Assembly (NCBI RefSeq): GCF_000382445.1
Contig: NZ_KB905474.1
Coordinates: forward strand, 186,001-250,000
Length of the DNA stretch: 64,000 bases
From: Phocaeicola massiliensis B84634 = Timone 84634 = DSM 17679 = JCM 13223
GTDB taxonomy: Bacteria > Bacteroidota > Bacteroidia > Bacteroidales > Bacteroidaceae
Direction of reading: 5' to 3'
Positions 8,730 through 18,621 of this stretch are shown here, in pieces (the stretch's first letter is position 1; each line of letters begins with the position of its first letter). Position numbers and translations under genes: made by a program. The notes below the pieces were generated by a model that did not search any database, was not told where the DNA came from, and saw only the letters and a list, made by a program, of their open reading frames with translations.

Positions 8730-9920
8730 TTATTTAATCACGCCCAATTCCTTACCCACCTTGATAAATGCAGCAATCGCTTTATCCAGATGTTCACGTT
8801 CGTGACCGGCAGACAGCTGAACACGGATACGAGCCTGACCTTTCGGCACAACCGGATAATAGAAACCGGTTACATAAATGCCTTCTTCCTGCATCTTGGC
8901 AGCGAAGTCCTGAGACAGTTTTGCATCATACAGCATCACTGCACAGATAGCGCTCTGAGTCGGCTTGATATCGAAACCGGCAGCCAGCATCTTGTCGCGG
9001 AAATAAGTTACATTGTCCATCAACTTAGTATGCAGTGCATCGCTTTCTTTCAACATTTTGAACATTTCAAGGCTGGCGCCCACGATGGCAGGAGCAACCG
9101 AGTTAGAGAACAGATACGGACGAGAACGCTGACGCAGCATGTCGATGATTTCTTTTCTACCTGTAGTGAAACCACCCATAGCACCGCCGAATGCCTTACC
9201 CAATGTACCGGTAAAGATATCCACACGTCCGTAAACATCATATTGTTCAGCCACACCATGACCGGTCGGACCCACTACACCGGCAGAATGCGATTCGTCT
9301 ACCATTACTAACGCATCGTATTTTTCTGCCAATTCGCAAATCTTATCCATCGGAGCCACATTACCGTCCATAGAGAACACACCGTCAGTAGCAATGATAC
9401 GGTGGCGTTGAGCTTGAGCTTCCTGCAGGCAGCGTTCCAAGTCAGCCATGTCTGCATTGGCATAACGATAACGTTTTGCCTTACACAGACGCACACCGTC
9501 AATGATAGAAGCGTGGTTCAATGCATCGGAAATGATTGCATCCTCGTCGGTCAGCAGCGGTTCGAACAAACCACCGTTTGCATCAAAGCAGGCAGCATAT
9601 AATATTGTATCTTCGGTCTTGAAATAATCAGAGATAGCAGCTTCCAGTTGTTTGTGCAAGTCCTGGGTTCCACAAATGAAACGTACAGACGACATACCAA
9701 AGCCATGAGAGTCCATTGCGTCTTTTGCTGCTTGGATCAAACGCTGGTTGTTTGACAATCCTAAGTAGTTGTTCGCGCAGAAGTTCAATACTTCTTCTCC
9801 TGCATTTACTTTGATATCAGCCTTTTGGGGAGTTGTAATGATACGTTCGTTTTTATACAATCCGGCTTCTTTGATGCCAGCCAGTTCCTTCGTGAGGAAC
9901 TCTTTCATTTTACCATACAT
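8730..9920 (-). CDS. kbl: Glycine C-acetyltransferase (2-amino-3-ketobutyrate CoA ligase)
   Basis: This 396-residue PLP enzyme of the alpha-oxoamine synthase family cleaves 2-amino-3-oxobutyrate with CoA to glycine and acetyl-CoA. The PLP lysine lies in TGTLGKAFGGAMGGF; VDESHSAGVVGPTGHG is the cofactor aspartate region; FCANNYLGLSN is the family N-terminal motif. The start MYGKMKEFL fits. It is divergent from the SDR gene at 10094, which makes its substrate, so the two form a threonine-degradation pair although they are not one transcript. Confidence 0.95.
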   Translation of the reverse strand: MYGKMKEFLTKELAGIKEAGLYKNERIITTPQKADIKVNAGEEVLNFCANNYLGLSNNQRLIQAAKDAMDSHGFGMSSVRFICGTQDLHKQLEAAISDYFKTEDTILYAACFDANGGLFEPLLTDEDAIISDALNHASIIDGVRLCKAKRYRYANADMADLERCLQEAQAQRHRIIATDGVFSMDGNVAPMDKICELAEKYDALVMVDESHSAGVVGPTGHGVAEQYDVYGRVDIFTGTLGKAFGGAMGGFTTGRKEIIDMLRQRSRPYLFSNSVAPAIVGASLEMFKMLKESDALHTKLMDNVTYFRDKMLAAGFDIKPTQSAICAVMLYDAKLSQDFAAKMQEEGIYVTGFYYPVVPKGQARIRVQLSAGHEREHLDKAIAAFIKVGKELGVIK

Positions 9921-10023
9921 AGCTTTGATTTTTATTAAGTATTAAAGATTAAGTTCAGATATTTCTCTTCGACGGACAAAGTTCTTATTTTTTTTTGAAT
10001 TTCTGCAAAAATATAGAGAAAAC

Positions 10024-10057
10024 TTTGATAAAATCTGAATGCTTCTGCCTATCTTTG
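10024..10057 (+). promoter_or_regulatory. Promoter of the threonine dehydrogenase gene
   Basis: TTTG (10024-10027) and TATCTTTG (10050-10057) are separated by 22 nt, close to the Bacteroides consensus. This also rules out a coding start at 9995. Confidence 0.6.
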
Positions 10058-10093
10058 CTCTCAAATAGCAAACTAACGTATTATAATTTCACT

Positions 10094-11047
10094 ATGAAAA
10101 ATGTATTGATTATCGGCTCTACCGGTCAGATTGGCTCAGAGCTAACAATGAAATTAAGAAGTATTTATAATGGTAACATCGTAGCGGGATACATCCCCGG
10201 TGCAGAACCCAAAGGCGAACTGGCAGAATCAGGTCCGTCTGCTATCGTTGATATCACAAACGAACAGCAGATTGCCGAAACTGTTTCAAAGTATCATATT
10301 GATACCATCTACAACCTGGCAGCTTTGCTGTCGGCAGTAGCAGAAGCCAAACCGCAGCTTGCATGGAAAATCGGTATGGGCGGTCTGTTCAATGTACTTG
10401 AAGTAGCCCGCACCATGAAGTGCGCCGTATTTACTCCGAGTTCTATCGGTGTATTCGGCAACAACACTCCGAAGGACAAGACTCCGCAGGACACTATCCG
10501 CAATCCGCGCACCATGTACGGTGTAACCAAGGTTTCCGGCGAGTTGCTGAGTGACTACTACAACATCCGTTTCGGTGTCGACACCCGTTCCGTACGTTTC
10601 CCGGGATTGATTTCTTACGTGACTCCTCCGGGCGGCGGTACAACCGACTATGCTGTAGATATTTATTATTCGGCAGCCAAAGGTGAAAAGTTCGTTTGTC
10701 CTATCGGCAAAGGTACTTACATGGATATGATGTATATGCCGGATGCTTTACGCGCCGCCATCGAAATCATGGAAGCAGACCCGAGCAAGTTCGTTCACCG
10801 CAACTCATTCAACATTGCTTCAATGAGCTTCGATCCTGAAATCATCTTCAACAAGATTAAGGAATACGAACCTAACTTCGAAATGGAATACCAGGTAGAC
10901 CCATTGCGTCAGGCTATCGCCGAATCATGGCCTAACTCACTGGACGACACTTGTGCCCGCGAAGAATGGGGCTGGAAACCTGAATACGACTTGGATACCA
11001 TGACCAAAGACATGCTTGCCAAGTTGAAAGAACGTTTCAAGAAATAA
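10094..11047 (+). CDS. L-threonine 3-dehydrogenase, SDR type (NAD-dependent epimerase family)
   Basis: I place the start at the ATG at 10094 (MKNVLIIGSTGQIG), giving 317 residues, because the Rossmann fold begins there and the promoter lies just upstream. GxxGxxG is at residues 8-14 and the catalytic YxxxK is in TMYGVTKVSGELL. The sequence fits the short-chain TDH that oxidises L-threonine to 2-amino-3-oxobutyrate with NAD+, not the zinc-dependent E. coli type. The divergent kbl gene supports this. Sugar epimerases share the fold, so specificity rests partly on context. Confidence 0.85.
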   Translation: MKNVLIIGSTGQIGSELTMKLRSIYNGNIVAGYIPGAEPKGELAESGPSAIVDITNEQQIAETVSKYHIDTIYNLAALLSAVAEAKPQLAWKIGMGGLFNVLEVARTMKCAVFTPSSIGVFGNNTPKDKTPQDTIRNPRTMYGVTKVSGELLSDYYNIRFGVDTRSVRFPGLISYVTPPGGGTTDYAVDIYYSAAKGEKFVCPIGKGTYMDMMYMPDALRAAIEIMEADPSKFVHRNSFNIASMSFDPEIIFNKIKEYEPNFEMEYQVDPLRQAIAESWPNSLDDTCAREEWGWKPEYDLDTMTKDMLAKLKERFKK

Positions 11048-11067
11048 ATACTGTCTTAAAGAATCCG

Positions 11068-11116
11068 ACAGCCTTCATACACCGGTAAGAAAGCCGGTTG
11101 TGAAGGCTGTTTTTGA
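11068..11116 (+). terminator. Rho-independent terminator of the threonine dehydrogenase gene
   Basis: ACAGCCTTCA (from 11068) pairs with TGAAGGCTGT (to 11110), with an inner CCGG/CCGG stem and a TTTTT tract after it. The structure covers the GTG at 11100, so that codon is not the start of the next gene. Confidence 0.85.
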
Positions 11117-11129
11117 TTTAAAAGAAGCT

Positions 11130-12194
11130 ATGGACAAAAAAATGATTTCAACAAACCGCAAGGTGGTTACATTTGGAGAAGTGATGCTCCGCCTTACTGC
11201 TCCCGACTTCCGCCGTTTCTCCCAGACCAACGAATTCATTGCCGCGTATGGTGGCAGCGAGGCTAATGTGGCTGTATCGCTCGCCAACTTCGGGATTCCC
11301 ACCGAGTTTGTCACCCGGCTGCCCGACAATGCAATGGCGCAGGCATGTATCGCATCGCTCCGTGCCAACGGGCTGGGTACGGAAGGAATCGTATTCGGAG
11401 GGAAACGCATGGGACTGTATTTTCTTGAGAGTGGTGCTTCGTTTCGCAATTCCAATGTGGTATACGATCGTGAAGGGTCTTCTTTTGCCACCCTGCGTCC
11501 CGGCATGATAGATTGGGAAAAGATATTTGCCGATGCAGACTGGTTTCATTGGTCGGGCATAGCGGCTTCACTGTCACAAGAGGGTGCCGACGCCTGTCTG
11601 GAAGCTCTACAAACGGCCGACCGCATGGGCTTAACCATTTCCTGTGATTTGAATGTGCGCAAAAAACTATGGAATTACGGGCGTTCGGTTGCCGATGTCA
11701 TGTTGCCCTTGGTGCAATACAGTGATGTAATCTTCGGTGCAGAACCGGAATACAAAGAAGTTTTCGATATCGCTCCGGTAGGCTTTCAAGCTGTGGATAC
11801 TGCTTATCCGTTGGATTTGAAAGGATTCGAGACATTCGGACAGAAGATATCGCATATAGTGCCGCGTTGCCGGAAAGTATTTTTAGAATTGCGCAATACG
11901 ATTACTTCCAACCACAATCTGCTTGCAGCCGTGCTTTATTCCGACCAAACATTAAAATATACAGGCATTTACGATATTACTCACGAAGTCGACCGTGTAG
12001 GTACCGGAGATGCTTTTGTAGGAGGAATGATATACGGTTTGCTTACATATCCCGACAATGACCAGAAAGCACTGGAATTTGCTCTTGCCGCATCTGCATT
12101 GAAAAATACCGTATACGGTGACTTCAATCAGGTGACTGTGGAAGAAGTGGAAAGTCTGATGAAAGGAAATACCTCGGGAAGGGTAGCCCGATAA
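11130..12194 (+). CDS. PfkB-family sugar kinase, 2-keto-3-deoxygluconate kinase-like
   Basis: From the ATG at 11130 the protein has 354 residues; an ATG at 11142 is equally possible. VVTFGEVMLRLTAPDFRRF and the AYGGSEANVAVSLANFG stretch are typical of KDG kinases. The PfkB signature GTGDAFVGGMIYG contains the catalytic Asp. The family phosphorylates 2-keto-3-deoxygluconate in hexuronate catabolism, but no uronate genes are nearby, so the substrate is tentative. It follows the upstream terminator, so it needs its own promoter in a very short gap or depends on read-through. Confidence 0.8.
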   Translation: MDKKMISTNRKVVTFGEVMLRLTAPDFRRFSQTNEFIAAYGGSEANVAVSLANFGIPTEFVTRLPDNAMAQACIASLRANGLGTEGIVFGGKRMGLYFLESGASFRNSNVVYDREGSSFATLRPGMIDWEKIFADADWFHWSGIAASLSQEGADACLEALQTADRMGLTISCDLNVRKKLWNYGRSVADVMLPLVQYSDVIFGAEPEYKEVFDIAPVGFQAVDTAYPLDLKGFETFGQKISHIVPRCRKVFLELRNTITSNHNLLAAVLYSDQTLKYTGIYDITHEVDRVGTGDAFVGGMIYGLLTYPDNDQKALEFALAASALKNTVYGDFNQVTVEEVESLMKGNTSGRVAR

Positions 12195-12205
12195 AGAAGA
12201 GAAGA

Positions 12206-12250
12206 TAAAAAGAAAGGAGGTTTCCATGGCGGAACCTCCTTTCTTTTTAT
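12206..12250. terminator. Bidirectional terminator between the sugar kinase and secDF
   Basis: ATAAAAAGAAAGGAGGTT pairs with AACCTCCTTTCTTTTTAT around a CCATGGCGG-type loop. Both ends are A/T-rich, so it suits the two convergent genes. Confidence 0.85.
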
Positions 12251-12272
12251 CTCTTGGCAATTATAATCCTTC

Positions 12273-15245
12273 TTATGCCTTCGCTTCTTCTTCAGGCATC
12301 TTATTACCCAGTGTCAGGTAAGCAACCGGAGCAGCAATGAACAATGAAGTCAACGTACCGATAACGACACCCAGAATCATTGCAAATGCGAAACTGCGGA
12401 TACTGTCTCCACCCAATACAAAGATACACAACAATACAATCAATGTACTCAATGAAGTATTGATAGTACGTGCCAAAGTAGTATTCAATGAATCATTGAA
12501 CAACTGCAAACGGTTACGTTTCGGGTACAAGCCGAAGAACTCACGGATACGGTCGAAGATAACCACCTTATCATTGATAGAATAACCGATAGCAGTCAGG
12601 ATAGCACCAATGAATGTCTGGTCGATTTCCAATGAGAAAGGAACCCAGCCATAGCACAATGAGTAAGCACCGATAATCAAAACGGTATCGACAGCCAATG
12701 CCACCGTTGCACCGACACTATATGCCACATTGCGGAAACGCAACAGGATATACAAACCGATAGCAACCAATGCGAACAATACAGACCAGATAGCAGAAGT
12801 CTTGATATCGTCAGCGATACTGGGACCCACCTTCTGAGAGCTGATGATTGAGCCGCCTGCACGGTTATCACGGTCGATAAATATTTCCAGTGTAGTGCCT
12901 TCGCCCAGCAAATTACCGTCTTTCAATGACTGATACAGGAACTCTTCGATTTCAGAATCGATATTGGGAGAGTCTTCAGTGATACGGTAGTTGGTAGTGA
13001 TACGGATTGTTTTCTTGTCTGTACCCAAAGCGATAGCCTGCACGTTATCTTCGGTAATCTTCTGTTTCAGCAGGTCGCGAACAGTTTCCGGTTCTACTTG
13101 CTGTTCAAACTGAACCACAAAGTTACGTCCGCCGGTGAAATCGATGCTCTGAGCCAAACCGCGGATAAAGAACGAAACCACACATGCTGCAATAATGATA
13201 CCGAATACAGTGAACGAACGTTTCATCATACCCATAAAGTTATAATGAACATTCTGCATCAGATTCTTGGAAATACCTGTCGTAAATGTCAATCCCAGCC
13301 ATTTGTCTTTGTTCATGAAGTGTTCGTAAACCACACGTGTCAAGAACACAGCAGTAAAGAACGAGCAGAGGATACCGATAATCAGTGTGGTAGCAAAACC
13401 GCGGATAGGACCTGTACCGAAATAGAACAGGATGATACCGGTAAGGATTGAAGTCAGGTTAGAGTCAAAGATTGCAGAGAATGCATTCGAGTAACCGTCA
13501 GCCAAAGCAGCCTTGACACCCTTTCCTGCTCTCAGCTCTTCTTTTGTACGTTCGTAAATCAATACGTTGGCATCCACCGCCATACCCAATGACAGCACCA
13601 TACCGGCAATACCCGACATTGTCAATGCAGCCTGGAACGAGGTAAGAATACCCAGCGTAAAGAAGAAGTTCACAACCAAGGCACAGTTGGCAACCATACC
13701 CGGAATCAGTCCGTACATAGCACACATGTAAACCATCAACAGAATCAATGCCACAACGAATGAAACGATACCCTGGTTGATAGATTCCTGACCCAATGAC
13801 GGACCAACGATATCTTCCTGAACAATGCGTGCAGGAGCCGGCATCTTACCGGATCTCAATACGTTAGCCAAGTCCTTTGTTACTTCGGGAGTAAAGTGAC
13901 CGCTAATCAGAGAATGTCCGTCGGTGATTTCACCGTTTACGTTAGGAGCACTATATACATAATCATCCAATACAATGGCAATGGATTTTCCTACATTATT
14001 TTTTGTCAAAACAGCCCAGCGACGAGAACCGTCAGTGTTCATCGACATACTCACGCAAGGTTTGCCGAAGCTGTCGAACTCATCCTTGGCATCAGTAATC
14101 ACGTCACCTTCCAACGGAGCGCGTCCGTTACGTTCGCTTGACTTGATGGCATATAATTCGAAGATACGTCCTGTCTTGTCGAAATCGGCACCTTTCACAC
14201 CCCACTTCAGGCGAAGGTCTTTCGGCAACATTTCTTTTACCTCTTTCATGGCAAGGTAAGTATTGACCTGAGCTGTATCTTTATAATCAGCATAACCTAC
14301 CACACAGCTGCCGTTCGGGTTCAGCTGAAGAATAGAAGCCAACGGATGTTCTTTCTTCATTTGTTCCATGGCAACAGCATTGTCTGCAGGCTCTCCCTTC
14401 AAAGCAGCAGCCAGACTATCGGCAGCAGATACCGCCTTTGCATCGGCAGTTTCAACGGCAGTAGAATCTGTAGCAGCATTATCGGTAGCAAGGATAGCAC
14501 GCAATCTGTTGTCAATAGCAGTCAGATAAGGATAGATTTCCTTGGAGTCGAAAGTTTCCCAAAACTCAAGATTAGCAGAACCCTGCAAGAGCTTTCTCAC
14601 ACGTTCCGGTTCTTTGATACCCGGAAGTTCCACCATGATACGTCCCATCTTACCTTCCAAAGCCTGAATATTGGGCTGAACCACACCAAAGCGGTCGATA
14701 CGGGTACGCAATACATTATAAGAGTTATCGATAGCAGCTTTGACTTCTTCACGCAACACCTTTTCTACATCAGCATCAGAGCTGCGGGTATTTACTTTGT
14801 CTTTCAACTGCTGAGTAGCGAACAATTCTGCCAGCTTTCCTTGTGGAGCTTCTTTCTTATACTCTCTGATAAACAGAGTAATAAAGTCATCCTGGCTGGT
14901 AACAGACTGTTTGGCAGCTTCTGATATAGCCTTGTTAAAAGCTTCGTCGGTTTTGTTGTCAGCCAATGCCTTCACCACATCCGGTACAGAAACTTCAAGA
15001 ATAACGTTCATACCACCTTTAAGGTCCAGACCCAGACCAATCTCCATCTCACGACACTGTTTCAGCGTATAACTACCCAGATAAACTTTTTCATTCTGCA
15101 TAGAATCAAGGTAATGTGCTTCACCCTTCGGATCTTGCGCCGCTTTATTCATGTGATAGCGGGTCACAAAAGAGAAAGAAAGATAAAACACACATACAAG
15201 GGTAAGTAATACCGCAAAAACCTTTACAAATCCTTTGTTTTGCAT
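12273..15245 (-). CDS. secDF: Protein translocase SecDF fusion
   Basis: The 990-residue protein joins SecD and SecF, the proton-driven accessory of the Sec translocon in the inner membrane. It has an N-terminal TM (about 8-28), then the large periplasmic SecD head (GLDLKGGMNVILEV; MVELPGIKEPERV). Five TM helices at about 500-660 follow, with the SecD motif GMAVDANVLIYERTKEEL. The SecF half has its own periplasmic loop (FTGGRNFVVQFE) and TM set, with SINDKVVIFDRIRE. A low-complexity alanine/aspartate insert at about 255-290 is in the periplasmic head. It is monocistronic. Confidence 0.97.
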   Translation of the reverse strand: MQNKGFVKVFAVLLTLVCVFYLSFSFVTRYHMNKAAQDPKGEAHYLDSMQNEKVYLGSYTLKQCREMEIGLGLDLKGGMNVILEVSVPDVVKALADNKTDEAFNKAISEAAKQSVTSQDDFITLFIREYKKEAPQGKLAELFATQQLKDKVNTRSSDADVEKVLREEVKAAIDNSYNVLRTRIDRFGVVQPNIQALEGKMGRIMVELPGIKEPERVRKLLQGSANLEFWETFDSKEIYPYLTAIDNRLRAILATDNAATDSTAVETADAKAVSAADSLAAALKGEPADNAVAMEQMKKEHPLASILQLNPNGSCVVGYADYKDTAQVNTYLAMKEVKEMLPKDLRLKWGVKGADFDKTGRIFELYAIKSSERNGRAPLEGDVITDAKDEFDSFGKPCVSMSMNTDGSRRWAVLTKNNVGKSIAIVLDDYVYSAPNVNGEITDGHSLISGHFTPEVTKDLANVLRSGKMPAPARIVQEDIVGPSLGQESINQGIVSFVVALILLMVYMCAMYGLIPGMVANCALVVNFFFTLGILTSFQAALTMSGIAGMVLSLGMAVDANVLIYERTKEELRAGKGVKAALADGYSNAFSAIFDSNLTSILTGIILFYFGTGPIRGFATTLIIGILCSFFTAVFLTRVVYEHFMNKDKWLGLTFTTGISKNLMQNVHYNFMGMMKRSFTVFGIIIAACVVSFFIRGLAQSIDFTGGRNFVVQFEQQVEPETVRDLLKQKITEDNVQAIALGTDKKTIRITTNYRITEDSPNIDSEIEEFLYQSLKDGNLLGEGTTLEIFIDRDNRAGGSIISSQKVGPSIADDIKTSAIWSVLFALVAIGLYILLRFRNVAYSVGATVALAVDTVLIIGAYSLCYGWVPFSLEIDQTFIGAILTAIGYSINDKVVIFDRIREFFGLYPKRNRLQLFNDSLNTTLARTINTSLSTLIVLLCIFVLGGDSIRSFAFAMILGVVIGTLTSLFIAAPVAYLTLGNKMPEEEAKA

Positions 15246-15303
15246 GTTACTTTGAAATTTATTATTTTTACTTTTTGATTAATTCTTGGTTTATACAAGG
15301 TTG

Positions 15304-15311
15304 CAAATATA
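15304..15311 (-). promoter_or_regulatory. Putative secDF -7 box
   Basis: The minus strand reads TATATTTG, a perfect TAnnTTTG, 59 nt upstream of secDF. No clear TTTG lies at the right distance upstream. Confidence 0.45.
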
Positions 15312-15365
15312 GTTTTTTTTTCACATTCGCACGGCATGAAACACAAATATTTGAATTTCAAATAA

Positions 15366-15397
15366 GAAAAAAGGCTGCAAAAGTATATTTCGCAGCC
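15366..15397 (-). terminator. Rho-independent terminator of the M3 peptidase gene
   Basis: GGCTGC (15373-15378) pairs with GCAGCC (15392-15397), extended by A/T pairs. On the minus strand the stem runs into a T tract. Confidence 0.7.
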
Positions 15398-15423
15398 TAA
15401 TTTGTTCTATTTCATGGGGTATT

Positions 15424-17511
15424 TTATTTCAGCCCTCTGTTTTTAAGCAATGGTTCCAAGCTCGGTTCGGCACCGCGAAACGCTTTGTAAAGCACCATAG
15501 GATCCTCTGTCCCACCCTTTTCCAAAACATTCCGGCGGAAAGAGTCGGCAGTATTTTTATCGAACAGTCCATGTTCTTTGAAAGCTTCAAAAGCATCAGC
15601 ATCCAATACTTCCGCCCACAGATAACTGTAATATCCGGCAGCATAACCGCTAAGGATATGATTAAAATAAGTGGCACGGTAACGAGGAGCGATTTCAGGA
15701 ATCAAACCCAATTTGTCCATCACCGCCTTTTCAAAGGCCACCACATCCAGACTTGCGGTGTCGGTCAGATTGTGCAATTCCATATCGAGCAATGCAGCAG
15801 CCAACAGTTCAGTTGTCATAAATCCCTGATTGAAGGTATTTTGGTCTTGTATCTTCCGAATCAATTCATCGGGAATCACCTCACCGGTCTTATAGTGCTT
15901 GGCATATACCTTCAGTACTTCCGGTTCCACCGCCCAATGTTCCATTATCTGAGAAGGAAGTTCCACAAAATCCTGTGCCACATTCGTACCCGATACTCCC
16001 AAATAGTTACATTTGGTCAGCATGCCGTGAAGAGCATGTCCGAATTCATGAAACATTGTTTCCACTTCATCCAGTGTCAGTAACGAAGGCATATCACCTG
16101 CGGGCTTCGTAAAACTGGCTACATTATAGATAAGCGGTCTCACATCGCCTGCCTGTTCACGGAAGTTGCTCATCCATGCCCCTCCGCGTTTACCGGTACG
16201 GGGAAAATAATCGGCATAAAACAAGCCCAGATAAGCGCCATCGGCATCTTTCACCTCATACACCTTCACATCCGGTTCGTAAACAGATACATTATTCAGT
16301 TCGGTCAAGGTAATGCCGTACAATTTATTGGCAACATAATACAAACCGTTTCGCACTGATTCCAAGCTAAAGTAAGGCTTAATCTCATCCTCATTCAGAT
16401 TATATTTTTGCTGACGAAGTTTTTCGGTATAATACCACCAATCCCATGCGGCAAGCTTCTCTCCTTTTCCTTCTTTATCCATCATTTTTTGTAATTCGGC
16501 AGCTTCCGTCTTTGCGTTTTTCAAAGAATACCCCCACAGATTATGCAGAAAATCCATAACCGTCTCGGAATTCTTTGCCATATTTTCATCCAACACAAAA
16601 TTGGAATAACAGTCAAAGCCCAGCAAATTGGCTTTTTCCAGACGCAAAGAAATGATTTTCTTCAAAATCTCTTTATTATCATTGGCGTCTCCGTTATTAC
16701 CACGATTGATATAAGCTTCATAGATATCCTTTCTCAACTCACGGTTGTCGGCATATTGCAGCAGTGGCAAACGGCTTGAGTTCTGCAAGGTAAACAGCCA
16801 CTTGCCTTCTTTTCCGACAGCCTTCGCCTCTTCCGCCGCACCTGTTTTCACCCATTCCGGCAATCCTGCCAGTTCTGCTTCATTGTCTATAACCAGCCGG
16901 TAAGCATTATTTTCATTCAAAACATGGTTGCTGAAAGTAATAGCCAATGTAGACAATTCTTTATTTATCTCCCTAAGGCGGTTTTGCTTCCCGGCATCCA
17001 GTCCTGCCCCCGAACGGATAAACGCCTTATAATATCTATCCAAAAGACGATGCTGTTCTGTGGTCAGCGTTATTTTGCCTTCTTGCTCCTGTTGCCACAC
17101 AGCAGCCACACGCTTATATAAATCCTGATTCAGATAAATATTATCGTTATGTTCGGAAAGCACAGGAGCAATCTTTTCGCTCAATGCGCTCATCTCATCA
17201 TTCGTATCAGCCTCCGTCAATGCATAAAAGACACCCTTGACACGTGCCAGTGTCCTTCCGCTATTATCCAGTGCCACAATCGTATTTTCAAATCCGGGAG
17301 TTTCCCGGCTCTCCACAATTGCTTTTATTTCGGCATTCTGTTCTTCTATGCCTTTCAAAAACGCAGGTTCATAGTGTTCTATCTTGATTTTATCAAAATC
17401 AGGAGCACCATACTCTGTCCGGAACTCCGTAAAGAACGGGTTCGTTTCGGTTTTCTGTTCACATGCACACATGATACAACAAGTCGCTAACGTAAATACT
17501 AGTTTCTTCAT
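15424..17511 (-). CDS. M3-family zinc metallopeptidase (dipeptidyl carboxypeptidase-like lipoprotein)
   Basis: The 695-residue protein has a signal peptide with a lipobox-like CIMCAC, so it is probably lipid-anchored. The zinc site HEFGHALHG lies at about residues 485-493 with the third ligand Glu downstream, the M3 (thimet/Dcp) pattern. NPFFTEFRTEYGAPDFDKIK at the mature N-terminus and the C-terminal SGYAAGYYSYLWAEVLDADAFEAF are typical of Dcp. It probably trims dipeptides from peptide C-termini. It has its own terminator and no co-directional partner closer than 27 nt (the EEP gene ends just upstream). Confidence 0.9.
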   Translation of the reverse strand: MKKLVFTLATCCIMCACEQKTETNPFFTEFRTEYGAPDFDKIKIEHYEPAFLKGIEEQNAEIKAIVESRETPGFENTIVALDNSGRTLARVKGVFYALTEADTNDEMSALSEKIAPVLSEHNDNIYLNQDLYKRVAAVWQQEQEGKITLTTEQHRLLDRYYKAFIRSGAGLDAGKQNRLREINKELSTLAITFSNHVLNENNAYRLVIDNEAELAGLPEWVKTGAAEEAKAVGKEGKWLFTLQNSSRLPLLQYADNRELRKDIYEAYINRGNNGDANDNKEILKKIISLRLEKANLLGFDCYSNFVLDENMAKNSETVMDFLHNLWGYSLKNAKTEAAELQKMMDKEGKGEKLAAWDWWYYTEKLRQQKYNLNEDEIKPYFSLESVRNGLYYVANKLYGITLTELNNVSVYEPDVKVYEVKDADGAYLGLFYADYFPRTGKRGGAWMSNFREQAGDVRPLIYNVASFTKPAGDMPSLLTLDEVETMFHEFGHALHGMLTKCNYLGVSGTNVAQDFVELPSQIMEHWAVEPEVLKVYAKHYKTGEVIPDELIRKIQDQNTFNQGFMTTELLAAALLDMELHNLTDTASLDVVAFEKAVMDKLGLIPEIAPRYRATYFNHILSGYAAGYYSYLWAEVLDADAFEAFKEHGLFDKNTADSFRRNVLEKGGTEDPMVLYKAFRGAEPSLEPLLKNRGLK

Positions 17512-17538
17512 ACTTATATTAAATTAAAGGTCTGCTAA

Positions 17539-18618
17539 TTATTTCTTCGCCACAAAACACCAGATGGGATAATGATCCGAACTCTTTATGGTTTTGTCTA
17601 CCGTACATTGATAAGATTCCAGATTTTTACTCAATAGGATATGATCGATACGGAAATAAAAATGATTCTGATTATAAGATATCCCGAATCCGTTGCCCGA
17701 CTGTACAAAAGCATCATCCAGTTCCTTCCCGATTACCCGGTGAGCATAAGACAAAGGAGAATCGTTAAAATCGCCGCAGACAATCACTCCTCCACCCCTA
17801 AAACCGGCAACCAACTTTGCTATGGAATCGGCTTGCGAAGCACGGATAGCCGAAGCCTCCGCCAGTTTGCCTATCAATATGCGGGCCCCTTCCGACACTT
17901 TAACCTTATCCGGGTCTTTTATCATCTCCCGATAGACAGCCTTATCTTTCTCTGTCAGTTTATTGGACTCCAAATGGTTATTGACCACCAACAAAGTATC
18001 CCCCTTCACATTTATTGTATAAGCAACAGAGCCATTGTTTCGGCTGTCATACTCAACAGGATGCGCCGACAGGATAGGATAGCGGGAGTAGCACCCCAGT
18101 CCATTCGCACCGGTCAATTTATAATAATGCTTATAGGGATAGTTTCTCAGGGCATAATCCACATCCTTTTTAGCCAGCCGATTGCTCAATATATATTCTT
18201 GCAAACAAATAATATCCGCATTGCTGTTCCGCAGGTATTCCAATACCGAATTAGGGTTGTCCTTCAAATTAGGATGTCCTTGTTCAAAAGCCATCGTATT
18301 GTATGACAATACTTTGACGGCATCCCCGGGAGGTTCTTTCTCGAACAGATTGATAGGTATATAAGTACGGATGGCACCAAAGCAGCAGAAAAAAGTCAGG
18401 AGAGACACCAAAGCATACCTGCGATATACCACCAACCAAAAGAAAAAAAATAAAACATTCGTTATCAGAAAAGCCGGAAACGCAAGACCGGCACACGACC
18501 ACACAGGATGCGCCACCGGATTGATATAAGAACTATATGCACAGATCAGCAATAACACCGCCATGCATATATTTATCCCCAATAATATCCAACCTAAAAC
18601 CCGACCGATATATTTCAT
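17539..18618 (-). CDS. Endonuclease/exonuclease/phosphatase (EEP) family membrane protein
   Basis: The 359-residue protein has three hydrophobic segments in residues 1-100, then an EEP domain. Motifs in order are LSYNTMAFE, ADIICLQEYIL (metal-binding Glu), VNNHLES, GGVIVCGDFNDSPLSYAH and the terminal KSSDHYPIWCFV (Asp-His pair). All the catalytic residues expected of the DNase I/sphingomyelinase fold are present. The membrane anchor should place the domain on the periplasmic side. It starts 3 nt after the rhomboid gene upstream, so it belongs to that operon. The substrate is unknown. Confidence 0.85.
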   Translation of the reverse strand: MKYIGRVLGWILLGINICMAVLLLICAYSSYINPVAHPVWSCAGLAFPAFLITNVLFFFFWLVVYRRYALVSLLTFFCCFGAIRTYIPINLFEKEPPGDAVKVLSYNTMAFEQGHPNLKDNPNSVLEYLRNSNADIICLQEYILSNRLAKKDVDYALRNYPYKHYYKLTGANGLGCYSRYPILSAHPVEYDSRNNGSVAYTINVKGDTLLVVNNHLESNKLTEKDKAVYREMIKDPDKVKVSEGARILIGKLAEASAIRASQADSIAKLVAGFRGGGVIVCGDFNDSPLSYAHRVIGKELDDAFVQSGNGFGISYNQNHFYFRIDHILLSKNLESYQCTVDKTIKSSDHYPIWCFVAKK

Positions 18619-18621
18619 ATT

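Noticed and set aside
9995-10093. N-terminal extension of the threonine dehydrogenase
   Set aside because: It precedes the Rossmann fold, has no family similarity, and contains the promoter.
11100-11129. GTG start of the sugar kinase
   Set aside because: The codon lies inside the upstream terminator hairpin.
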